Shown: one piece after another, positions 7,525-13,067 of the stretch | Layout of the letters: each line of letters opens with the position of its first letter | Numbering within the stretch: position 1 is the stretch's first letter | DNA from: Woeseiaceae bacterium | GTDB lineage: Bacteria > Pseudomonadota > Gammaproteobacteria > Steroidobacterales > Woeseiaceae | DNA length: 13,067 bases | Reading direction: 5' to 3' | NCBI GenBank assembly: GCA_022866645.1 | Contig: JALHUQ010000121.1 | Coordinates: 1 to 13,067 of the forward strand | Made by a program: the position numbers and the translations under genes | The notes under the pieces: model-generated | What the model saw: the letters and a program-made list of their open reading frames with translations, nothing else | What the model was told of the DNA's origin: nothing | Databases searched by the model: none

Positions 7525-8238
7525 CTACACTCGGAGCCGGTTTCGTCTTTCGATAATGTCACGCATCCGGGACAATGAGGCTACTGCCATGAAAACAGGT
7601 TGCAGGTAGCCAGCCTGATTCAGCGACTCCAGCACGTCTCCCTTCAGCTGATAAAGCCGTTCTTCTGCAATGCTGTAAAAACCCTGCACACTCTTTTTGC
7701 TGCCATCATTAAAGGCAATATCCAAAGTAATCTGCTCCAACAGTTCGTGCTGAAGCAGGGTGGCAATAAATCCGCTGCTGTGTTGCAGTCCACGATGCAG
7801 CTTATCCAGCAGCGCAATCTTCTGATTAAGAAACTCTGTTGCATCACCCTCAATGTCAAACAACGCTTCCCCCTCATCCTGACTGACTCGCGGGTGATCG
7901 AGATCCAGTGAAACCACCGGGGTTGCATTGTCACTCTCTCCACCAGTGGCAATCAGAAACGGCTGACGTTGTACCATGGCAGGAATATAAGCTGCATCCC
8001 AGCCATAGTCCTGCAGAAACAGATTCTGGTCCGCTTCGAAACCCATTACAGCAGCGGCAAAAAAACCACCGGTGTTCGAATCCTTGGTAAACAGGATGGG
8101 ATAACAGCTCTGAATATCCCTGAACTCCATGGGGTAGGTCATCACGTACATGACTGCGTCGCCCAATGCTGCGCCGTAGCCAGTTTTGATCCGCAGTTGT
8201 CGATGTTTGTCCTTGTTCAGGACCTCGTACTGACTCAT
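7525..8238 (-). CDS. SapC family protein
   Basis: 237 residues, the standard size of SapC-family proteins. Family-like features include the N-terminal YEVLNKDKHRQLRIK stretch, YPMEFRDIQSCYPILFTKD (35-53), GFEADQNLFLQDYGWDAAYIPAMVQRQPF with the central ENLFL/W-Y-PA.vRR-type block (66-94), and the acidic FDIEGDATEFLNQ segment with a helical C-terminus (RMRDIIERRNRLRV). The name comes from a Campylobacter surface-layer gene region, and the biochemical role is unknown. There is no signal peptide or membrane segment, so it is probably cytoplasmic. It is almost always found beside cupin-like and tryptophan halogenase genes and TonB-dependent receptors. The ATG at 8236-8238 follows halogenase 2 by 28 nt, with only a weak GAG as ribosome site. 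Confidence 0.92.
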   Translation of the reverse strand: MSQYEVLNKDKHRQLRIKTGYGAALGDAVMYVMTYPMEFRDIQSCYPILFTKDSNTGGFFAAAVMGFEADQNLFLQDYGWDAAYIPAMVQRQPFLIATGGESDNATPVVSLDLDHPRVSQDEGEALFDIEGDATEFLNQKIALLDKLHRGLQHSSGFIATLLQHELLEQITLDIAFNDGSKKSVQGFYSIAEERLYQLKGDVLESLNQAGYLQPVFMAVASLSRMRDIIERRNRLRV

Positions 8239-8266
8239 ATGGACACTCTACTCGATTACCTGCTGC

Positions 8267-9835
8267 TTACAGCTTCTGAAATCCAAACTCTCTTACTTTG
8301 TTCAGCAGTTCCCTGTTACTTGGCAAAGCCTGCTGAAGCTGTTTTGCTCGTGCAGCATTCTTCTGGAATAGCTCTGATGCCTGACGCTGGCGCTGATCTT
8401 GCTGGTGGCTGCAGGTCTGCCGGGGTACTGTTCTGGACCCCATGCCATAAAGGATATACTGATAGCTCGCGGTGGGAAACAGGTCATCGACGGCTTCTGC
8501 ATCCTGATGCCAAGGACTCCGATAGCGCCACAACAAAAGCTGTTCGCTGAGCTTTTCCGGGATGGATGTGGCAGCGTGATTGTCCTGCCAATAGGGGGAG
8601 TCGTTGCGGTCGCTCAGGACATAGTGCAGTTTCAAAAATTCGATAATCTGATTCCAGTGACGCAGAAATTTTTGGTTGTAACGTTTGGCGACAATATCCA
8701 TGACTTCTCTTGTCGGGGGCAGCTGCTCCGCAATCATCCCCGCAGCGAGTTCAATCATCACCAGCGCTGAAGCTTCAAGCGGTTCAATAAAGCCCGAGGA
8801 CATGCCAATAGCAACACAGTTCCTGTGCCAGAATTCTCGCCGATGGCCCGGCTGAAACCGGATCTTCCGCGGCACAACACTGGCCGCAGCCTTGTTTCCA
8901 GCAATCTCTTTGATATAGGCCAGCAGCTGAGCCGTGGCCTCATCTTCCGAGATATGAGCACTTGAGTAGACGTGGCCAGTACCACGACGCGTAGGTAATC
9001 CAATATCCCAGATCCAGCCCGCAGTCTGTGCAGTTGACTGCGTGCAGGACTGGATTGCTTGATCTTCTTCTGTGTATGGCACCTGTGCTGCCAGAGCAGT
9101 GTCGTTAAACAGATACGCCTGTTGTGACTGAAATGGGATCTTAAAGTGCTCACCCAGCAGCAGGCTCCTCGTTCCGGTACAGTCGATAAACAGATCACCG
9201 GCTATTTCACCGGCACAGTCGGTCGTGACTGATTGGATGTCTCCGTTCTCAGTTGCATTTATCTGCAACACATTCGCCTTGACGTGCTTTACACCCAGCT
9301 GCTCAGTGCAGTGCTGACGAAGCAGTTCAGAAAATTTTCCGGCATCCAGGTGATAACCATAGTTCACCACAAAGGCGTATTCCGGTGTTGTGATCTGCTT
9401 GGGGGCAAGGCAGTCAGCAAATAATGCAGTCTGAGGTGTCACAGCATCCGCAAATTGAGGTGCATCGGTCAGCGCCAGCCAATGAGGCGCAAGGTTAGTG
9501 TCGGCGTAGCCTATGGGCACGGTAAATGGATGGCTGTAAGTATCTCCAGTACCCGTATGCCAGTTGCGGAAATAGGTGCCCTGTTTGAAACTGGCATCAC
9601 ACTCTCGGATAAAGTCAGTCTCAGACAGTCCAATGCGCTGAAGGGTCGCCCGCATGGATGGCCAGGTGCCCTCACCCACGCCGATGGTCGGTACATCCGG
9701 TGATTCAATCAGCAACAGTTCAAACGGCTGCTGTGCCTGTGAGTCGATGCGATTTTCAGCTGCAATGACTCCAGCAGACAGCCAGCCGGCGCTGCCTCCA
9801 CCCACTATTATTATTCTGGAAATTCTGTCTTCCAT
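8267..9835 (-). CDS. Flavin-dependent tryptophan halogenase family protein (halogenase 2)
   Basis: 522 residues from the ATG at 9833-9835. The FAD motif GGGSAGW is at 12-18, GVGEGTWPS at 52-60, the catalytic lysine is Lys84 in ASFKQGTYFRNW, and IEPLEAS (350-356) carries Glu354. The W-x-W-x-I-P signature reads WIWDIG (274-279), with glycine replacing proline. The frame can be extended to a GTG at 9887-9889, adding 18 residues; the ATG is preferred because the FAD strand then starts nine residues in, as is usual for the family, and neither start has a strong ribosome site. It is the first gene of the leftward operon and is only distantly similar to halogenase 1, so the two are old paralogs or different specificities, not a recent duplication. 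Many related loci carry two or more halogenases and a TonB-dependent receptor; no receptor is in this window. Confidence 0.93.
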   Translation of the reverse strand: MEDRISRIIIVGGGSAGWLSAGVIAAENRIDSQAQQPFELLLIESPDVPTIGVGEGTWPSMRATLQRIGLSETDFIRECDASFKQGTYFRNWHTGTGDTYSHPFTVPIGYADTNLAPHWLALTDAPQFADAVTPQTALFADCLAPKQITTPEYAFVVNYGYHLDAGKFSELLRQHCTEQLGVKHVKANVLQINATENGDIQSVTTDCAGEIAGDLFIDCTGTRSLLLGEHFKIPFQSQQAYLFNDTALAAQVPYTEEDQAIQSCTQSTAQTAGWIWDIGLPTRRGTGHVYSSAHISEDEATAQLLAYIKEIAGNKAAASVVPRKIRFQPGHRREFWHRNCVAIGMSSGFIEPLEASALVMIELAAGMIAEQLPPTREVMDIVAKRYNQKFLRHWNQIIEFLKLHYVLSDRNDSPYWQDNHAATSIPEKLSEQLLLWRYRSPWHQDAEAVDDLFPTASYQYILYGMGSRTVPRQTCSHQQDQRQRQASELFQKNAARAKQLQQALPSNRELLNKVREFGFQKL

Positions 9836-10014
9836 ATTCCGACCAGTATCCCACAAACCTGCAGCATGTTGACGCTTTAGGGACGGCACGATACCCGAGA
9901 CATTTGCTGCTCAAAATCCCGCGCCGGATGCGGCGTTGGACCTCGTGGCGAGGGACCAGCTTGAGCAGGAAAATCCTAGTATTTTTTCAACGATGTACCT
10001 ATTCTGGTGTGAAG
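9836..10014. promoter_or_regulatory. Divergent intergenic region that should hold promoters for both operons
   Basis: These 179 nt separate the divergent ATG codons of halogenase 2 and GH3, so both transcription units probably start here. I see no convincing consensus -35/-10 pair for either strand. A short inverted repeat AGGA-AAA-TCCT at 9967-9977 and an AT-rich stretch (9970-9990) lie 25-50 nt before the GH3 start. Part of the region is the putative gene remnant. Confidence 0.4.
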
Positions 10015-10022
10015 ATGAATAA
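9873..10022 (+). pseudogene. Apparent 3' remnant of an unidentified gene upstream of the GH3 gene
   Basis: Frame 3 is open from just after a TGA (9870-9872) to a TAA at 10020-10022 and reads as plausible protein: ...TIPETFAAQNPAPDAALDLVARDQLEQ... ending IFSTMYLFWCEDE. Composition (acidic, Ala/Leu rich, G/C in third codon positions in the first half) is better than that of the other frames. There is no ATG before the very end, only TTG 9936 and GTG 9945 without ribosome sites, so it cannot be an intact gene of normal size. Its stop overlaps the GH3 start as ATGAATAA, the usual pattern of coupled operon genes. I infer a truncated C-terminus of the gene that once preceded GH3; I cannot name its family. 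A TTG-started leader peptide of 28 residues is the alternative. Confidence 0.45.
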
Positions 10023-12048
10023 GACTTCTTTGTGTGCAGCAACTTTATGTGTGGTGGTAATTGGCGTGCAGCTGGTCGGCTGCCAGCAAGGAACGCCGGA
10101 CGTTCTCGTTCCGACAACGAAAAACGTCGACGCGTGGCCCGAGCTTAAGTCTCCGGTCGAACGAGATCCCGAGATCGAGGCGCGAATCGACAATTTATTG
10201 GCGCAAATGTCGGTCGAGCAAAAGGTCGGTCAGATGATCCAGGCCGAGATCCGTTGGGTCGAGCCTGACGACGTTCGAGACTATCACCTCGGCTCCGTGC
10301 TCAATGGCGGTGGCGGTCATCCGGGCAAGGTCAAGCATGCGTCGGCCGGGGACTGGGTAGCACTGGCAGACGCGTTTTACGAAGCGTCGATGGACACCAG
10401 TGACGGCCGCCTTGCGATACCGGTGTTGTGGGGCACGGATTCGGTTCACGGTGCCAGTAATGTCTTCGGCGCAACATTGTTTCCGCACAACATAGGTATT
10501 GGAGCCGCGCACAATCCGGACCTGGTGCGCCGCATCGGTGAAGTCACGGCGATGGAAACGGCCGTTATTGGTATCCCGTGGACATTTGCGCCTGTTCTGG
10601 CCGTGGTCCGGGACGATCGCTGGGGCCGCAGCTACGAGGGTTACTCTGAGGACCCCGAGATAGTTCGTTCCTACGCAGCTGCATTGGTCAGGGGTTTGCA
10701 GGGTGAACTTGGACGAGATGACTATCTTGATGACTCGCACGTGTTGGCCACGGCAAAGCACTTTTTGGGTGACGGCGGCACCGACAATGGGCACGATAAG
10801 GGAAACAACCTGGCCGAGGAAGAAGAGCTGTTCGCGATCCACGGGCAGGGCTATGTCGCAGCGCTTGAAAGCGGTGCCCGAACAGTAATGGCGTCGTACA
10901 GCAGTTCCCGTGGCCTGAAAATGCATGGCAATCGATATTTGTTGACCGAAATTCTGAAGGAAAGAATGGGTTTTGACGGCTTCATCGTTGGCGACTGGGA
11001 AGGTCACAGCGAAATACCGGGGTGTAGCAAAATGGCCTGTGCCGCGGCGATCAACGCTGGCGTCGATCTGCTCATGGCGCCTCAGTATTGGAAGCCACTT
11101 CTGAAAAACACAATCAAAGATGTGAAGCGCGGTGATATTTCAATGGCTCGCGTTGATGATGCTGTGCGCCGTATTCTGCGAGTCAAACTCGAAGCTGGAC
11201 TGTTCGAGACCGGCGCGCCGTCCAGTCGTTCTTATGCGGGCAAAACCGAGATTCTCGGTGCACCTCTGCATCGCGCAGTGGCGCGGCAGGCGGTACGCGA
11301 ATCGCTGGTTCTATTGAAGAACAATGCTGCTCTCTTGCCGCTGGATCGCAGCCTCAATGTCCTGGTGGCAGGGCGCAGTGCAAACGACGTCTCGCGTCAG
11401 TCTGGCGGTTGGTCGCTGACCTGGCAGGGCACAGACAATAACGACGACGATTTCCCCGGTGCGACAACGATTTTCGAGGGCATCAGAGAAGTGGTGTCCT
11501 CCGCCGGCGGAACCGCAACCTTCAGCGAGGATGGCAGCTATTCAGACCGGCCTGACGTCGCGATCGTTGTCTGGGGCGAGCCACCCTATGCAGAGTGTTA
11601 CGGGGATCTTAAACATTTGAACTATGACGCACAGGATCCACAGAGCCTTGTCGTACTTGAAAACCTCAAGGCCGACGGCATACCGGTCGTGTCGGTCTTC
11701 GTCAGCGGTCGCCCGCTCTGGGTCAACCCGCACCTGAACGCATCGGATGCATTCGTAGCGGCGTGGCTGCCTGGCACCGAAGGCGACGGTGTCGCAGAGG
11801 TTCTTTTCAAAACATCTGCCGGGGAAGTCAATTATGACTTCAAGGGGAAGCTATCTTTCTCGTGGCCGAAAAGCCTCGACCAGAATCAGTTGAACGTGGG
11901 TGACGTCGATTACGACCCTCTGTTCCCCTATGGGTACGGACTGAGCTATGCGCAAGCGCGGGAAGTATCAGACGAGTTCTCGGTCGAAACCGGCGAGGCG
12001 TACCTCAACTACGCGGCGGTGCCGGCAGGCTTTAGCTGCATCGGGTAA
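10015..12048 (+). CDS. Glycoside hydrolase family 3 lipoprotein (exo-beta-glucosidase)
   Basis: 677 residues from the ATG at 10015-10017. The leader MNKTSLCAATLCVVVIGVQL is followed by a lipobox L20-V-G-C23, so it is an exported lipoprotein; the open frame runs back to 9904 but that extension would bury the signal. GH3 enzymes release glucose from the non-reducing end of beta-glucans with retention. The (beta/alpha)8 domain carries VLWGTDSVHGASN, FAPVLAVVRDDRWGRSYEGYSEDP, TAKHFLGDGGTDNGHDKG and the nucleophile Asp327 in FIVGDWEGH. The second domain gives the acid/base Glu527 in GEPPYAECYGD, as in barley ExoI, and FPYGYGLSYA near the end. It resembles the ExoP-like marine enzymes (about 840 residues) but stops shortly after the GH3 fold, so their extra C-terminal beta-domain seems absent. 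GH16 follows after 11 nt, supporting joint beta-glucan breakdown. The Shine-Dalgarno is weak (GGTG at 10006-10009). Confidence 0.95.
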   Translation: MNKTSLCAATLCVVVIGVQLVGCQQGTPDVLVPTTKNVDAWPELKSPVERDPEIEARIDNLLAQMSVEQKVGQMIQAEIRWVEPDDVRDYHLGSVLNGGGGHPGKVKHASAGDWVALADAFYEASMDTSDGRLAIPVLWGTDSVHGASNVFGATLFPHNIGIGAAHNPDLVRRIGEVTAMETAVIGIPWTFAPVLAVVRDDRWGRSYEGYSEDPEIVRSYAAALVRGLQGELGRDDYLDDSHVLATAKHFLGDGGTDNGHDKGNNLAEEEELFAIHGQGYVAALESGARTVMASYSSSRGLKMHGNRYLLTEILKERMGFDGFIVGDWEGHSEIPGCSKMACAAAINAGVDLLMAPQYWKPLLKNTIKDVKRGDISMARVDDAVRRILRVKLEAGLFETGAPSSRSYAGKTEILGAPLHRAVARQAVRESLVLLKNNAALLPLDRSLNVLVAGRSANDVSRQSGGWSLTWQGTDNNDDDFPGATTIFEGIREVVSSAGGTATFSEDGSYSDRPDVAIVVWGEPPYAECYGDLKHLNYDAQDPQSLVVLENLKADGIPVVSVFVSGRPLWVNPHLNASDAFVAAWLPGTEGDGVAEVLFKTSAGEVNYDFKGKLSFSWPKSLDQNQLNVGDVDYDPLFPYGYGLSYAQAREVSDEFSVETGEAYLNYAAVPAGFSCIG

Positions 12049-12054
12049 GGCGGG
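12047..12054 (+). promoter_or_regulatory. Ribosome binding site supporting the TTG start of the GH16 gene
   Basis: AAGGCGGG overlaps the end of the GH3 stop codon and lies 5-9 nt before TTG 12060-12062. The next in-frame candidate, GTG 12072, has no purine-rich site at a proper distance and would shorten the basic n-region of the signal peptide. Confidence 0.55.
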
Positions 12055-12059
12055 TTACT

Positions 12060-13067
12060 TTGCGCAAAATAGTGGTAGTCCGTTCCGTAATCGCAATTGC
12101 CGTCAGCCTGTTGCTTGTCACTTCGGGATCCGGAGCAGAGCCCGGTGATCTTGTCTGGGCCGTGAACGTCGGCGGCCCTGCCTACACCGGCATCGATGGC
12201 ACGCGCTACGAAGCTGAGGCGTCCGTGAGCGGCGGGATCGTCGGGCAGCTCGACAAAGTGAAAGGCTCACAGGACGAGTTTCTATACTTCAGTTACCGTG
12301 AAGGTGCGATTGAGATTCAACACCCGATCGCCAACGGCACCTACGACATTACATTTCACTTCGCCGAGCCGCAGGATTTCGAGTCTGGTGAACGACTATT
12401 CGATGTATTTGCCGAAGGGCGGCGCGTTATCGACGACCTTGATGTCATGTTGTTTCGAGACGGCAAGGTCCGATCCGCGCTAACAGTCACCGCGCCTAAT
12501 GTTGTCGTCGCTGACAATGAGCTGGACATCCACTTCGAAGCAGCCAAAGGCTTGCCAATCCTCAGTGCATTGCTTGTGCGCAGCAAAAACAGACCGGACA
12601 AGGTCTGGAATCTTGTCTGGAGTGACGAGTTTGAACGCAATGGTTTTCCGGATGCCGAGCGATGGAACATTGAGGAATGGGCGCCCCGAAAAGTGAACGA
12701 CGAGGATCAGGCGTACACAGCGAGAGCAAAAAACGTGCGAGTGGAGGACGGCAATCTGGTAATTGAGGCCCACAAGGAAGATTACGAGGGCGCCCGATAT
12801 ACCTCCGGACGAATTCACTCAAGCGGCAAGGGTGACTTTCTTTATGGTCGTTTTGAGGTGCGTGCAAAACTGCCCAGTGGTAGGGGAACGTGGCCGGCTA
12901 TCTGGATGTTGTCCAGTAATCCGTTTACCTACGCGACTAGCTGCTCGGAGGACGAGGCCTGGCAGGGCAACGACGGTTGTGATGCCTGGCCGAACTCGGG
13001 CGAAATCGACATCGTGGAGCACGTCGGTTACCAGATGAATCATGTGCACGGCACGGTGCATGCTGAG
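12060..13067 (+). CDS. Malectin-like domain plus GH16 endo-beta-glucanase (laminarinase), 3' end outside window
   Basis: 336 codons are visible and the frame is open to the last base. A TTG start gives a clear signal peptide: MRKIVVVR, a hydrophobic core (IAIAVSLLLV) and a cleavage region near SGSGA (22-26). Residues about 33-170 resemble a malectin/CBM domain (WAVNVGGPAYTGIDGTRYEAE, DITFHFAEP, LDIHFEAAKGLPILSALLV). The GH16 catalytic domain starts near 181 (WNLVWSDEF) with YTSGRIHSSGKGDFLYGRFE, KLPSGRGTWPAIWML and the retaining active-site motif EIDIVE, nucleophile Glu315 and acid/base Glu320. The EIDIVEH form with the extra residue is the laminarinase / lichenase-type GH16, which cleaves beta-1,3- or mixed-linked glucan. 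It is co-transcribed with the GH3 lipoprotein. The C-terminal part of the catalytic domain and any further modules are not visible. Confidence 0.93.
   Translation, partial: MRKIVVVRSVIAIAVSLLLVTSGSGAEPGDLVWAVNVGGPAYTGIDGTRYEAEASVSGGIVGQLDKVKGSQDEFLYFSYREGAIEIQHPIANGTYDITFHFAEPQDFESGERLFDVFAEGRRVIDDLDVMLFRDGKVRSALTVTAPNVVVADNELDIHFEAAKGLPILSALLVRSKNRPDKVWNLVWSDEFERNGFPDAERWNIEEWAPRKVNDEDQAYTARAKNVRVEDGNLVIEAHKEDYEGARYTSGRIHSSGKGDFLYGRFEVRAKLPSGRGTWPAIWMLSSNPFTYATSCSEDEAWQGNDGCDAWPNSGEIDIVEHVGYQMNHVHGTVHAE

Noticed and set aside
4975..9835. Recent tandem duplication of the two halogenases
   Set aside because: They differ in length, in the W-x-W-x-I motif, in the region around the catalytic Glu and in most of the substrate half, so they are not a recent copy.
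9845..9872. Minus-strand promoter TCAACA - 16 nt - GATACT upstream of halogenase 2
   Set aside because: Only 4 of 6 matches in each box, and it lies so close to the ATG that the transcript would have almost no leader.
9836..9889. GTG start of halogenase 2 at 9889
   Set aside because: It adds 18 residues with no family-like character before the FAD strand and has no ribosome site; it remains possible.
9967..9977. AGGA-AAA-TCCT inverted repeat as a specific operator
   Set aside because: Four-base arms are expected by chance and it lies in the putative coding remnant; noted only as a weak regulatory candidate.
10195..11007. 270-residue minus-strand ORF inside the GH3 gene
   Set aside because: It is the antisense shadow of a clear GH3 coding sequence, with Arg/His/Val-rich composition and no recognisable domain.
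12356..12867. Minus-strand ORFs in the GH16 gene region
   Set aside because: They are antisense to a continuous malectin-GH16 reading frame that holds the EIDIVE active site.

Overview
The window looks like part of a polysaccharide-utilisation region, probably for laminarin or another beta-glucan, from a marine or aquatic proteobacterium. A gammaproteobacterium is my best guess. The basis is the mix of a GH3 exo-glucosidase lipoprotein, a malectin-GH16 laminarinase and the SapC / cupin-like / tryptophan-halogenase set that proteobacteria carry next to TonB-dependent receptors. No rRNA, tRNA, CRISPR array or transposase was seen, and taxonomy cannot be fixed from this sequence.

Layout. Positions 1-387 (+) are the C-terminal end of a secreted carbohydrate-associated protein that starts outside the window. 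A bidirectional rho-independent terminator at 418-449 separates it from a tightly packed eight-gene leftward operon (9835 down to 448). In transcription order the operon encodes flavin-dependent halogenase 2, SapC-family protein, cupin-like (JmjC-type) protein, flavin-dependent halogenase 1, a membrane-anchored SGNH-hydrolase/TPR protein, a NodU/CmcH carbamoyltransferase, an SxtJ-family membrane protein and a 50-residue DUF5989 membrane microprotein. Gaps are 28, 21 and 12 nt in the first half. From halogenase 1 onward the genes overlap or sit 1 nt apart (8-nt overlap, 25-nt overlap, 1-nt gap, 1-nt overlap), which implies translational coupling. Rightward from 10015 runs a second operon: a GH3 lipoprotein followed 11 nt later by a malectin-GH16 endoglucanase that leaves the window at 13067. 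Between the two operons (9836-10014) lies an apparent 3' gene remnant that ends inside the GH3 start.

How it may work. The GH16 enzyme would cut beta-glucan and the GH3 lipoprotein would trim the oligosaccharides to glucose. The halogenase/SapC/cupin genes are a recurrent accessory set of such loci whose role is not established. What stands out is that this set is joined in one operon, through an 8-nt gene overlap, to an SxtI-J-K-like O-carbamoylation cassette with its SGNH/TPR partner. This suggests, but does not prove, a pathway in which one surface molecule, glycan or peptide is halogenated, hydroxylated and carbamoylated. GC content is uneven: the SGNH/TPR gene is visibly more AT-rich than the carbamoyltransferase, so the operon may have been assembled from parts of different origin.
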